DNA from: Nymphaea colorata
Taxonomy: Eukaryota; Streptophyta; Magnoliopsida; Nymphaeales; Nymphaeaceae
Direction: 5' to 3'
Length of the DNA: 60,000 bases
Assembly: GCF_008831285.2 (NCBI RefSeq)
Contig: NC_045142.1
Span: 7,294,713 to 7,354,712 of the forward strand
Part shown: in pieces, positions 23,101 to 36,044 of the stretch
Layout: each line of letters starts with the position of its first letter
Position numbering within the stretch: the stretch's first letter is position 1
Made by a program: the position numbers and the translations under genes
The notes under the pieces: generated by a model
What the model was told of the DNA's origin: nothing
Seen by the model: only the letters and a program-made list of their open reading frames with translations
Databases searched by the model: none

Positions 23101-23554
23101 TACTTAATAAACTGAAATACCACTCGGAAGAGACAAATGTTTTCATTTGAGAAAAATTATGTATTTGTCTTTCGTGTAGTTAGTTCTTTTCGAAAAATGG
23201 TTTGACTTCCATTTTTTAACTTCAGATCCACCTTCTGATCATATTAAAATCAATGGCCAAAACAATTCTGATTAAGTTTCACATATAAAAGTCAGAAAGC
23301 TACCTATTATATATTCATATTTGGAAAGCGTCTAACTTGTCCAGTTTCAACGAACGGCACACAATGTCATTAAAATGCAGATTGAGTTGTGTGCATTTAG
23401 GTACACCCAACCCACATACGCAATAATAAGAGTAGAAATATAGTTTGGTAATTTTTTAAAAAGAAATATTCTTTCTAAATTTGTTTTTTTATATTTATTT
23501 TTGTATTCACAAAAGGTTTTCATTTTTTTTCGGTGTGGACTGAAGGTATTTTTG
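20161..23554. other. Gene-poor AT-rich spacer
   Basis: No gene is supported. It contains a (TAA)n run at about 20523-20542, two hairpin-forming 'gttccac...gtttaagtggaact' words between 21860 and 21950, a GGAGCCAGA-type repeat start near 22187, and many A/T homopolymers. The ORFs at 21129-21407 and 22392-22725 show no recognisable domain. Confidence 0.55.
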
Positions 23555-24050
23555 CCTGCACCATGCCCACAAAAAAATATATATTTTTTTATATTGGAAC
23601 TTTCGTCATAGTGTACAAGTTCATACACCTTAAAATTTTACAATTATATAACTAGCAACTCTTAACAAAAGAATTTTCTAGTTCCCCGCTCACCTCTACC
23701 CCACTGTGCTCACCAGCCATCCTCGTCTTCTTTGTCATTATAAAAAGTGTTTTTTAGTGTTTTAGTGCATGTGTCCATAGAAAGCCAGCCTCCTTTTTGG
23801 ACTAAAAGTTAGCAACAGGGGCCAGAAAGGTCGCTTGAGTAATTTAATTTGATACGTGTGCAGAAGCTATTAAAGAAAGTTCACATTGTTGATTTCGAAT
23901 TTTTCACGAATTTAATTTGCACAATCTTATTATTATTATTATTATTATTGGGCTTTTGGACATGTGGATTGCATTTAAGTGGTTACATGTGAAACCTTAA
24001 TTTTGTTATATGTATATGCTAAGTTACAAGGGTACGAGTACGATACAATT
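23555..24050. repeat. Segmental direct duplication, copy 1
   Basis: It aligns collinearly with 24808-25352. Shared words include 'ccatcctcgtcttctttgtc', 'cacattgttgatttcga', 'attgggcttttggac' and 'atatgctaagt'. It is non-coding. An ATT microsatellite at about 23929-23950 has expanded in this copy. Confidence 0.8.
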
Positions 24051-24329
24051 GAAAAAAATTGATTAGGAGTATAGTAGAGTGTATATGTAAATTTATATTT
24101 TTATATATAATAATCCACCAACATCATCAAAATTAAAGAAAATAAGTTCGATCTTCGTGGGCGCTAAACTTTGGGTGAAGTTGTCTCTCTTTCTTCCCTC
24201 AATTCCCCTCTCTATTTCTCCTCATAGCTAAGGGCATTCAATGGAGAGGGTAGAGGTCAATTATGGATTTAGTTTGTTTGTGTCATGTGTGTGTATATTA
24301 TATTTTTTGAACTTCCTTTTTTGAGGGTC

Positions 24330-24354
<25 letters not shown>
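24330..24354. repeat. (TA)n microsatellite
   Basis: A TA run followed by CACACA-rich sequence, between the two copies of the segmental duplication. Confidence 0.9.
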
Positions 24355-24360
<6 letters not shown>

Positions 24361-24807
24361 CACACACAAACACATATCACACACACATATATATAATAAT
24401 ATGTTTATTTATTTATATATATAATATTTCATTCTCTTCAAAAAAATGGTTGACTCTATATTTTTTACTCCTTTTGGCTAAGATCAAGTGTACTGTAACT
24501 TCAACCCACTCCGCATACGTCGGCATGACCAATACCTTACATAAGTTTTGATAATTTGTTCCGCTTCATTCTGCATACCAGAAAAAGTTTCTCCCACCAC
24601 TTGGTCATCCTGTCGCAGAGCAGCTAACAGTTTTGATTTCTTAGGATGGATACCAATATCACGAGCTATGTTCTTTAGATGGCTTGAAGTTTCCAGTGGT
24701 TGGAATTGAAAAATGAATGCAGCACAGAAGGTCCACTGCAAGCAGTTGCCTTATTTGTAGTATGGTTCGTCAGTTGCGGCCTCAGCATCGGCCTCTCTTC
24801 TCGGGGG

Positions 24808-25352
24808 CGGTTGCCCGCACCATGCTCACAAAAAGTGTTTATTTTTATATTCAAACTTTGTGGTAGTATATATTATATATGCACACTTTAAAATTTTTTT
24901 AAATTGTATAACTTGTAACTCTTAACCAAATTATCTAGCTCCACCTCCACCTCTGCTCACTGAGCACCATGACCAACCACTGTGCTCACCATTCACCAAC
25001 CATCCTCGTCTTCTTTGTCATTGTAAAGAGCGTTTTTAGTACGTATGTCCCGTTTTTTTTGTTGTGTTCGAGACTGATTGAGTTGCAACTTGCATGCCCG
25101 CAGAACTCATGAAGCCTCCTTTTTGGCCTAAACGTTTAAGAATGGGGGCAGAAAGGTAGTTTGACTAGGGCAGATTTTACGTGTGCATGAACTATAAAAA
25201 AAAATTCACATTGTTGATTTCGAAATTTTTACTAATTTAATTAGCACATCGATGGTATGTGATTCTTTTTTTACTATTGGGCTTTTGGACTTGTGGATTG
25301 CATTTAATTTTCCTATAAGTATATGCTAAGTCACATTGGGTACGAGTATGAT
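24808..25352. repeat. Segmental direct duplication, copy 2
   Basis: The second copy lies about 1.25 kb from the first. It has accumulated indels, including an extra stretch near 25050-25110. No coding sequence is apparent in either copy. Confidence 0.8.
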
Positions 25353-25807
25353 GCGGGAACGATTTTAAAAATCTTAGGTATGGGAGTTCGTAGAATCCAC
25401 GAAAATTATCAAAATTAAAATGACGGGAGGAGAATATAGAATCTTGGTGGAAGGAAAAAACAAAAGAATTGAAAAATCAAAATTAAAGAAAAAACGAAGT
25501 TTAAAAATATATTTTTATGCTTTAAAATATAGTTGTACCTGCATACCCATGTTAACATACCCACATGCCGACACTAGTACATGAGAAAATCACATATACC
25601 TCTGTGTCCTAGTGTACATGTCAGAAGTGAGTTCTCAAGTACCCTTTTCTATCACAGGAACGCTTAGTATAGTGGGGTTTGGTTGATGATAATAAGTTTT
25701 GTACATCGCTCTATGTATATAACAAATGTAAGATGAAGGTGGACCCTACCAGTATCTATATTTACTTTAATATTTTAACATTTTATGTGTACAATGAAAT
25801 GTTGTTA

Positions 25808-25990
25808 TCTCATACCTCTTTCATTATTTTATACCCCGGTCATTATCATACCTCGGTCATTATCTCATACTTATTATTTCATGTCTCTATCATTATCATA
25901 TCATTGTCATTATTTCATACCTACTGTCTCATACACCTATCATTGTCTTATATTCATAGTGTTTCATACTCATTATTGCTTATCTATGTT
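25808..25990. repeat. Degenerate short tandem array
   Basis: About ten variants of 'tcattatttcatacct/c' follow one another at a period near 16-20 bp. The ORF across it (25679-26011) is a Ser/His/Ile/Leu-rich translation of the repeat and not a likely protein. Confidence 0.8.
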
Positions 25991-26534
25991 ATTATGATAC
26001 TAATGTTGTGACATCATACTCTTGTAGTTTTCATTATTTCATGACATAGCAACATTAACAAGACAAAAAACAAAAAAACACGATGACGCTTCCTTGCGGC
26101 GATATGTTGTCATAATAATATGCATATATGGCCTGACACGTTTCAGCTTTATCAAATCTCATAATCTTCTTTTCTCAGTTCCTTTTTCGCCCCTAAAAGG
26201 GTTTGTCTCAAGGGCATTTTTCGCCATCATTAAATTGACACAAAAAAATTTCATACACAACACAACATATATAACAGCTTCATAGGTAAGGCAGAGGTGG
26301 GAAACGTGCACACAGAGCCAAAAAAAGAAACACTTATTTTTGTATTAACACTTTAGGATGATTTTTTTCATTTACATATTAATGCTCTTTAAAAAAAATA
26401 AATTTATTACCAGTGCTCCTTAGTTATAATTTTCTACTTTTGCCCTCTGCCACAAAGGCTACTACTATTGCTGAAAATAGTTATAATTTCATGCATTTCA
26501 CCTCCATGAGTTGGCAACTAAACCATGGAGTCCA

Positions 26535-26608
26535 CTCTTGTATCCTTCCACCAACAAGAATTGCACTATAACTCTTGTATCCTTCCACCAACAAGAATTG
26601 CACTATAA
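26535..26608. repeat. Perfect 37-bp tandem duplication
   Basis: The unit starting 'ctcttgtatccttccacc' occurs twice back to back without mismatch by eye, indicating a recent local duplication. Confidence 0.9.
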
Positions 26609-26741
26609 CAGTTTTGTGAACTTCAATTGCAAAAAAAAAATTCAGGCGTTAGATCAACTGGATTCTGATTTCTGGTAGGAAAAGAAAGAACGTGACAGAG
26701 AGCGTCATTAATTTGGTAAACTCTTTCATGTTATGTCGTCT

Positions 26742-26804
26742 ATCATTAACCCATTCCAGGTTGCTTTCATCAAGGGTCGGCGTTTGCAGGACATTGTAGT
26801 CCCT
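26742..26804 (+). pseudogene. LINE reverse-transcriptase remnant
   Basis: The plus strand reads INPFQVAFIKGRRLQDIV, matching the conserved plant L1-type reverse-transcriptase stretch N-x-x-QxAFIKGRxIxDxI. The similarity stops on both sides, so this is a short relic. No ends could be placed. Confidence 0.55.
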
Positions 26805-29800
26805 CTCCACCCCTTTTATTTTGTTTTATTGTACATTGTATTGTATATTTTGTCTTTTTTGTTTATGTTTTGTGCTTGTTATTGTAACTGAGAGACTTCT
26901 TGTCCTCAAATTTTGGTATTGATTCCATTTTATCGACACTTGTTTATAAAAAATCTATGTTTGAGGAGAGGCTCTTTGAGAATTTAAGTGAAAAGTTGGT
27001 GGTTAATGTTCAAAGGAGAAGTTTAGCGGCTGTTTGTCAATACCATAAACGTTGAATGGGTTTTTGTAATATTTTATTAATGAATTCATGTCCAACATGA
27101 GTTTATTTATAAAACCCAGCATTACATCTTAAAACTTTCAAGTATACGCCAATGAGTTGTAGTGCACTTTGAGACAAGGCAATCCACCTCAAGAGTTACA
27201 TTGGAGTGCACTCCTCCTCTAAGCTATAATAGACCCTAGTCGAGCTCTGTGAACCCTATGGTTGATAGATATAGTGGGAAAGTAGTGGTCTATGCTTGTA
27301 ATAGTGTAATGAACCATTCGCTTTGAAATAAGAAAAAGAAACTACTATTACGTTCAAAGAAAAATAAAAGAAACATTTGGAAGATTTAACAAGCCCAAGG
27401 AAAACAAAGGCACTTTCCCTGTTAGGACATTAAGATGGAAAGATATCTTCCCACCTTTTATTAGAGGGATACTCTGCAATTTTACAAGGTCAGTTTTAAA
27501 AAAGACATGTTTACATGGAGGTGATTGTGTTCTAAATTCCACTTTTATCCTTATATAGGGAGAGTCTTTTATTTAACCATCAAGGGCATTTTGGTCATTT
27601 CAAACTCATCACTCGTAGTCCCTTTTCATTACGCGCCATAACTTATAATATATTGTGAACGAAAATAAAGAAAATGTTATATATGTGTGGTCTCTATGTG
27701 CCTTAATTAATTAAGGATCGACCAGTTAGTAGGTAGAGAGCTTTGATATCAAAACTTCAGGTTGTGCTATTATAAACTTATATAAGTGTGTTCTGAAAAT
27801 TGTTCAAATATTTACATCGTTGGATTTTGTTTTTAGGGAACGGTAACTTTTCTCTTATTTAATGACTAATTTGAAATAAAGCTTTTAAGTTTTTATGTTA
27901 AAATAGTTCCAAAGACATAGTTCTGACAATATAAAAAAACCTAGGTGCATTTCCAATTCAATTGTGGGACTGAGATCCAATCAAGGTCCACTAATGGCCC
28001 CAATGCGGCATGTAAATGTGTGCAATCGAGCAGATCTGACTTGGTTTAAAAAATAAGTCTAAGTCCTTTGAAGCGATTTGATTTGATCTAGTTAATTAGA
28101 TCCAACTCCATAAGGGCATGGAATTGGATCTACCCCAAACCCTTCATTAATTTTCATTCATTCCACTTCATGTCATTGGTTCGATTCTCATGGGCATTAA
28201 GCACCTAAGCCAATGGGGTGACGCATAATACCAAGTTGACGGTAAACTGTTTCCAACTCAAAAACCAGATTTTTAACCTGATTTTAGAGTTTTCAAAAAC
28301 CTTCCTTACTTTCCATATTTTAGACCTGGAAGGGCCGAGAAATTCATGAGTAGATCCCACAATCAATGCCAAGCATGCTGCCACAACTGCAAGAGAGAAA
28401 GTTGTGTTTGTGTGTATAGTATGCACGGTATGCAGTAAAGGAGTGAAAGACATTTTGTTAATTTATTGAAAAGAAATGTCTTCTATAATTTTTTATTTAT
28501 TTTTTTATTTTCTTTTTTGTTTTTACAAAAAGTTTTTTCAATGTAAACTAAGGGTATTTTAGCCATTAACCATGAAAATTCGTACACCAATATGACACAT
28601 ACTCTTTCATAATTGCAGAAAATTACACTGACAATATCCAAAGAACTGAGCTTTAGTTTCTAGTAAACAGGAATACAACGCTTATTCCTGCCCATTTTAG
28701 GTGATTTACAGCTGATTTTATATGCAAATGATGAAGATCAGTAAAGGGCAGTTCATAAGGCTCATGCTTATACAGTTAAAAGAGACTTTATTATGCAGAA
28801 AAAACGCAAAAAAATTAAAAAAGAAAATTGAAATGGTTCCAATAGGCATTTCTAAAAGGCCCTGAACTTACCGCTGAGTGAACAAAATATGCTTAAATCT
28901 TACCAAGTGCAAGGTTCCACCGAGCCCTTTTGCAGAAGCAGTTCTATGCTTGAGGGGTTGCCTCTTGCAGAGCTTAGCGCACACCACAAAGCAGAAGAAG
29001 TTGAAACTTCCTACCACAGTGAGCATCCAAAACACTTTATCGATTCTCCCCTGATTAATATCCTTTGGCAGCAAACTAGTCGATTTCTTCACCACATCAA
29101 CCACTGTAGCACTAACATAGAACCCTATTGCAATAACTACACCAAGCATCGCTACTGAGGTGCCTTTAAGTGAAACAGGGAACCCTTCATAGTACAGACT
29201 CACCACAAGCCAAAAAGCAGACATGGGCACAGTTGAATTTGGTTGGCCTGTGCGCCCATGATCCCCTGCTACATGAAGCCGCCTCGCTTCGACTGCAGCC
29301 ATTACTGCAATGCTGGCAACGTTGATCATGTGGCCGGCACCAAATGCGCTGAAGGAGAGTAGGCGAGCAACTTAAGAGGTTGTGACAGAGGGGATAGAGA
29401 ACACGGTCTAGGAAAGCAAGGAAGATGGCCGAGACGAGGACCAGGGAGACAAGATGTGAAGTAGCTGGAATTGTGAAGTGAGGGCCCAGATGACGTTCCT
29501 TTGTTAGCGCTTCAAGTACAGAATCTACAGATAGACTGTCTTGGATTCCGACTGACACACCAAGGAACATGCTGGTAGACCAAAGTAGTACCATCCTTAT
29601 CAGGATTTTGAGGTCTTCCACCTATTGAGTGGTGCATAATCTCCATGGCTTTGCAAGGGAGCCGTCCTGATGTGTGTGATCCTCTGTTAACAGAGCTGCT
29701 TTGTTTGGGCACCTGTTTGAGTAACAACAAATAAGTGTGTTTGCATGTCCTTTTTCTTGTTTCTATTATTGAAAGAACACTTTTTGTGGTGTTCAGTCAG

Positions 29801-30702
29801 TTCTTTTCACTGCTACAAAGCTTTTTCTTTGTTTATTTCTTGCTGATCGGTCTGACTTCTTGTTGCTCTGCATTAGAGAAATGAATAAATGGTTAAACCA
29901 TATGCCGGTGGATGTCCAAGTTCTGCAGAATGTTCCATTTGAACCACTTGCGGATCGATATTCAGTCTTAGAAATAACATGATCCATATATTCGGGATAG
30001 TACTTCACTGCGCACAACCACAAGGAAGTTATGTGTCTCTCGTAAGATCCAGAGTGCATAATGTGCATCTTATGTCTTTTTTGTTCACAGCAAAGTATAT
30101 AGACTCTGCCTACATGATGGTTTATTTCCCTCATCAACTGAGCATTCTTCGACTACAGATGCAAAATTTTTTCATTCCAACGTATTCCCCATTAAAACCA
30201 TTTCCTGTTCTTGGTCACACTGAAAATCACTGACAAATAGGAGGTGGTAGTCACTGCCGCTGCAAAAATTGATCACTTAGAATGAAACCCAGCTGCAAAT
30301 ATTCATAACACGATTCAGAGAGGTCTTCAATCTTACGTTTATATAACAAAAATAGTCTTTCAGTCAAGTTGACATAGTTGGAGAAAATCATGAGTCGTGC
30401 ATTTTCACCTGTTAGATAATAAATAAGAATGGGTATTACAAAGGGAAAGAAGACAAACCTGAACTTAGAAGTTACTTTGCATGCCTGCTTGTTAATGTTG
30501 TTTTGGTAGAAGCAATCATCAGCATCTGATGACAATGCCAATCTCCTCTTCCGGATTGCGGCAATCACAACACGAGCAATACCAGTGAATGGACTCCCTT
30601 GAGGTCTCACATTTTGGTAATGTTTTTGCCAAGGAAGAAGCAAGCAACACTAATGGCATTAGCAGCTAAGCATATTTCATAGCCCCAAGCCCAACAGACC
30701 TA

Positions 30703-30952
30703 TGTTAAGGAAGCGATAAACGCAGATCAGAAGATCTGCCCCTTCCTAAAATATTGAGTGATGATTATTGTAATCCTCCTCCTAAGATTGTGGATTTAGA
30801 TTGTCATGGCTATTCAATAAATAAAGAAACCTCTCCCTCTCACTATGTGTGAGAGATTGAGAGAGAAAACTTCAATGTGGATGTAAGCCAACTCACTGGC
30901 TGAACCACGTTAAAATTTCCTGTTTTCTCTTCTTCTTCCTTTACTTTTTACA
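30703..30952 (+). repeat. 5' LTR of the copia element
   Basis: 250 bp, starting TGTTAAGGAAGCG and ending CTTTTTACA. It differs from the 3' LTR at about 17 positions by eye (roughly 93% identity) and lacks a 27-bp block present in the 3' LTR. Confidence 0.95.
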
Positions 30953-30960
30953 TGGTATCA

Positions 30961-30973
30961 TGGTATCAGAGCC
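30961..30973 (+). promoter_or_regulatory. Primer-binding site (initiator tRNA-Met type)
   Basis: TGGTATCAGAGCC is the standard copia primer site complementary to the 3' end of initiator Met tRNA. The first eight bases (TGGTATCA) are doubled, with another copy at 30953-30960 directly after the LTR. Confidence 0.9.
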
Positions 30974-31298
30974 ACAAAGGCACAAGTGAGGAGCAGAGGT
31001 CAAACAGAGGATTCTCTTGCCCGTTTGGTGGTTGTTGCCAATGATCAATGTTTTCAAATATTCTAGTGGGGAACAGAATCTCCCCTTGATCTGATCTGAG
31101 GGATGCCTAAGTTTCTGCCTTTATTTCTCACGTTTTCATCTGAAGACGTCTTTCACCTGCGGTAATTTTTCCAGTGGTTCTGGCTGTCGAGCAAAAGCAC
31201 CATGGACGTCTAGACATCTCCTGTCAGTCTGCTTGTTCAAGATCTAAAATCATCGTTTATGCCTCCATAAATTTCTCTGCTATTTTCTGTACGTGTGA

Positions 31299-31731
31299 GA
31301 GTCGTTGGTTTTAGGAAGCTGTTTCTAAGAGTGACAAAACAGAGCATTCCGATTTTGGATTAAGGTTACAGTATCCGAACACATTTTTCCACAATTAATC
31401 CCCGGTAGTGAAAGAAGTCGAGCAAGGACTCGTTGGATTCGTCTGTCTTTGAGGAACATTCCCACCAATTTTCATAATTTTTGGTGTAGGCATTAAGGAG
31501 CTATTGATTTTACAAGAGTCGCTGGTTTCAGGAAGCTGTTTCTAGGAGTGACAGAACAGAGCACTGCGCTTTTGGCCGGCATTGTCAGCTTCGGTGGCGA
31601 CAGAAGTCGAGCAAGGAGTCGTTGGGTTCGTCTATTTTTGAATAACATTCTCACCAATTTTCATAATTTTTGGAGCAAGAGTTGAGGAGCTATTGATTTT
31701 ACAAGAGTCGCTGGTTTCAGGAGCTTTCTGT
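31299..31731 (+). repeat. Tandem repeats in the copia leader
   Basis: Units begin 'gagtcgttggtttt' (31299), 'gagtcgctggtttc' (31516) and 'gagtcgctggtttc' (31705, partial), giving spacings of 217 and 189 bp. The first unit holds a 47-bp stretch at 31355-31401 that matches the element's own gag at 32053-32099 with about 4 differences. Confidence 0.8.
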
Positions 31732-31765
31732 AAATTCCTGCGAGGGAGTACACTTTCAGAATATC

Positions 31766-34700
31766 TTGGCAATGGCAACGCCAAACTCGTCCTCTTCAAC
31801 AGCGTTTAGTCCTAACCCTGATGCACCATCAACTACTCAGTGGAATGCTTTTTCTAGTTTGGTATCCATCAAGTTAGATCGCACAATTTATCTACTATGG
31901 TGTTCTCAAATTACCAGCATTATGAAAAGCCAAGGACTACTAAGGTATGTCAACGACACCATTACTTCTCCTCCTGAGTATCTTGATGTAGAGCAAAACA
32001 TAGTAAATTCTGATTTTGAAGCATAGGAATAGGCAGATCAATTAGCTTTAAGTTGGATTAAGGTTATAGTATCTGAACACATTTTGCCACAATTAATCTC
32101 ATATTCCACTGCACGTGAGGCTTGGTGTGCTCTAGAACAACAATATGCTTCTCAATCTAACTTATAATCATTCAGTTAAGAAGGGATTTACAGAATGTCA
32201 AGAAAGGAGATATGATGGTGGCTGATTACTTGAATCATGTCAAATTTTTGTATGACTCTTTAAATATTGTTAATTATAAGGTATCTGATACTGATTTGGT
32301 TTTATATACTCTTAACGGGTTGTCCATTGAATATGAGACTTTCATCACTACTGTAACAACATTCAAGACTCTACCAAGTTTTCCTAAAATATTTGATATG
32401 CTCATTTCACAAGAAAATCATCGGCAAATTCTTTCACCTCCTCTTGATATGTCTCAAGAAACAAAAACGGTATCCATGGTTGCCCATTGAACTGGCAATC
32501 GTGGGAATTCTTATACAAGAGGGAGAGGGGACCGAAATGGTGGAGGTCGCAGCAATTATAACTCATACCATAGTAGTGGGCATGGCAATTTTGGTTCTTA
32601 CAATGGAGGACGCGGAAATTTTGGTTCATATAATGGAGAACGTGGGAACAATAGAGGTTGTGGGTATACTGGAGGTCATGGTAATACTTCTAATTATAAA
32701 ATGCCTGCAGCTGTTACTTGTCAATATTGCGGTCGCAAGGGCTAGAATGCTTGTCATTGTTATGATATTCCAAAAGCCTTTATGGCCATGGCTCTCAATA
32801 TGAGAACAACTAATAACAGAGCTTCATCGTCAACTTCTTCTCCTAATGTGATGGATAACAATCAAGAACAGTATCCAGATATGGGCGCGACCCATCATAT
32901 GACGAACTGTGATCAATCTATGGAAGGTAAATCTCCTTATTATGGTTGTAATTCAGTTATTGTTGGCAGCGGAGAAAAACTATCCATTAGAAGCATCGGT
33001 AACATGTCTCTATCATCTACGCATGAAAATTTTAGATTAAAAAATGTTCTCCATGTTCCTATGATTCATAAAAATCTACTTTCTGTTGCTAAGTTCACTA
33101 GAGATAATGACTGCAAAATGGAATTTACGCCTCATGATTTTTCTATCAAGATTATGCAAACAGGGGAAATAATGCACCAGGAACGGCTTAAGGATGGACT
33201 TTACGCATGGACCAACACTAGCACTGCTTGAAGAAAACAACCCACTAGAAATAAAATGCAGACCTACAATGCTTACGTTTCTTCTTTCAATAATGTTGCT
33301 CAAGTTCCTAGAGATACTTTTAACCTTTGGCATGAACGTTTGGGACACGTAAATGACTCTTTATTGAATCGTGTGAACTCATCTAAGTATATTGCTTTTA
33401 ATTCAATGCTTAAAGAACATCTTTGTTCGGTTTGTGCTTTAGCCAAGATGCATAGGTTGCCCTTTGATTCCACTGAGTTAAAAACGTCTTCTTCTTTGGA
33501 ATTATTACATGAGGATGTATGGGGACCTTCACCATGTATCTCTAGAGAAGGGCAAAAGTATTGTTTGATAATAGTAGATGATTTTTCAAGATTCACCTGG
33601 AGTTTTATGCTTACAAAGAAGTCCGAAACCTTCTCTTGTTTCCACAATTTCCATAAGATCATAGGAAAACAACTTGAGCATAAGATTAAAGTTTTTAATA
33701 GTGATTGTGGAGGTGAGTTTATGAGTGCAGAATTTTCTATCTATCTTGCTTCTCATGGTATTCAAAGACATCTCTCACGTCCCTATACACCGAAACAAAA
33801 TGGTGTAGTGGAACGGAACATCACCACATTGTTGAAATGGGACTTGCTATGCTTATTAATGCTTGTATGCTAGCTTATTTTTGGATTGATGCTTTCAAAA
33901 TGACAGTTTGTATTATCAATAGGTTACCAATTAGTGCTCAAGAATCCACTCTATTTGAGAAACTTCTTGGTACCAAGCTTCAATTGGAGAACCTTAAAGT
34001 TTTTGGTTGCACTGCTTATCCATTAGTAAGTCCTCAAAATAAATCAAAACTTGCTTCAAGGTCTCATGCATGTGTCTTTCTTGGGTTCCCAAAATGTTTT
34101 AAAGGCTACATATGTTACAATCTCATGAACAAACGTGTTACTATTTCCAGACATGTTCTTTTTTATGAAAACACCTTTTTATACTCTGAAACTCGACCAC
34201 CCACTACTGCTCAAGAGATCATCAGCTGGTTAGCTAAAGGCGCCTCTCAAACCACCATCGGTTCTCAACTTATCCACTTACCCAACCCTAGTAGATCTAA
34301 CCTAAGTGGGTCTTCAAATGTCCCTCCAAACCATGGCCACATTTTCCAACAAACCAACACGGTTTTCCTTGCACCTATCACCCAAGATGAACCCAATCCA
34401 ACCATTTTACCCCCTGAAACACTTAATCATGTCAGAAACCACCCAATGATTACCTGTTCTCAAGATGGAACCCGCCGACCTAGAATATTCACCTATCTCA
34501 GTAAGACTAAACCTATTGACACTGAAGCTGAACCTGTTGACCTCCAAGAAGCCCTACAGGATGATCAATGGCAAGCAGCTATGATAGTGAGATTGAAGCA
34601 CTTCACAGAAATAAAACTTTGGATTTAGTTCCTTGTATGCCTCATTATAATGTAGTGAGGTGTCGATGGATCTACAAAGTCAAGCGATATACCGATGGGT

Positions 34701-35920
34701 CTGTCGCTCGGTTTAAAGCACATCTTTTAGCCAAGGGATACAGTCAACAAGAAGGGAATGATTATGTTGATACTTTCAGCCCAGTGGTAAAGCATACTAC
34801 TATTCACCTCGTTCTTTCGATTGCCACCAGTCGAAGATGAAAAATCCATCAATTGGATGTTAACAATGTTTCCTTCATGGAACTCTAAAGGAAGAAGTTT
34901 ATATGAGTCAGCCTCCATGGTTTGAAGACAAGAGTAATCCGCGACATGTGTGTAGAATGAAGAAATCTCTATATGGTCTCAAACAAGCTCCTCAATCTTG
35001 GTTTGAAAGCTTGAGCACATATCTTATATGCAAGGGATTTAAAGGATCGAAATCTGACTCATCCTTGTTCAGATATTCGTCTTAGTCCTACATTGTTTAT
35101 ATTCTCATATACGTAGATGATATTATTGTAACAGAAAGCTCCTCACAAGAACTGCAAAAATTCATCTATAACATCGGCACTAAGTTCTCCATCAAAGATC
35201 TTGGGGCAATTCATTACTTTCTTGGACTAGAAGTCAATCGCCAGGCTAATGGGCTCCTTTTTTCTCAACACAAATATTGCACAGATCTCCTCAAAAGAGC
35301 TTGAAGGGAATACACCGGCAGCACCTAATGTCCATCTATCCAAGTTTGAAGGGAATACACTCAAAGATGGAACTCTGTATAGAAGCATTGTAGGTGCATT
35401 ACTGTATATAACACTCACTCCGCCAGATATCGCATTTACTGTCAACAAGACCTGCCAATTCCTTCATGAACCTACCAATATACATTGGACTCATGTAAAG
35501 CGAATACTTCACTATCTTCAAGGAACACAACATGTTGGTCTACACATAAAAGGAGCGACTGATTGGAAACTTGAAGCTTACTCTGATGCAGATTGGGCTG
35601 GGTGTCCTGATGATAGGAACTCAACAAGTGGATTCCTCACCATGCTTGGAGGAAACATTATATTATGGGGGTCTAACAAGCAGCACATTGTTACTCGCTC
35701 AAACACAGAAGCAGAATATAAAGCCATGGCTGGAGCTACAGCTGAATTAATATGGTTACAACATCTTCTTAAAGATCTCCAAGTTCCTATACAAGAAGTG
35801 CCAACATTAAAGTGTGATAATCTAGGAGCAACATATCTTGCAGCTAATCCTGTGTTTTATGCCCGTGCCAAACATATCAAAATTTATTTTCATTTTTTCA
35901 GAGAAAAAGTGATAGCATGA
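31766..35920 (+). pseudogene. copia gag-pol, inactivated
   Basis: Domains appear in order. Gag starts at 31766, with a UBN2-like part near 32212-32490 and a zinc knuckle near 32715-32760 broken by a stop. The protease site near 32880 reads DMGATHHMT in place of the usual DSGA. Integrase lies at about 33300-33830 (HERLGH, CSVCALAK, WGPSP, DDFSRF, NGVVER). Reverse transcriptase spans about 34640-35280, with FSPVVK, SLYGLKQAP and the catalytic YVDD near 35113. RNase H is at about 35580-35900 (SDADWAG, TEAEYKA, KCDN). Several stops and frame changes break the reading frame, for example near 32023, 32164, 32745, 34838 and 35083. Confidence 0.93.
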
Positions 35921-36030
35921 GATATTAAAATTGAGTTCATTAAATCTGAAAATCAGCTTTGACTAAGGCCCTATCTGGACCAAGGTTTCATGATCTCAAG
36001 AACAAGCTCAACCTTGTTAACACAAGGATT

Positions 36031-36044
36031 GGCTCGTGGGGGCA
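36031..36044 (+). promoter_or_regulatory. Polypurine tract of the copia element
   Basis: A G-rich stretch (cgtgggggca) lies immediately before the 3' LTR, where plus-strand priming is expected. Confidence 0.7.

Larger units (their letters stand above)
25353..28867. other. Gene-poor spacer before the NPF pseudogene
   Basis: No intact gene. It contains a degenerate 'tcattatttcatacc' array at 25808-25990, a perfect 37-bp tandem duplication at 26535-26608, and a short LINE reverse-transcriptase remnant at about 26742-26804. The minus ORFs at 27354-27542 and 28205-28453 have no recognisable domain. Confidence 0.55.

Noticed and set aside
33076-33771. Minus ORFs inside the copia element
   Set aside because: They are antisense shadows of the integrase region.
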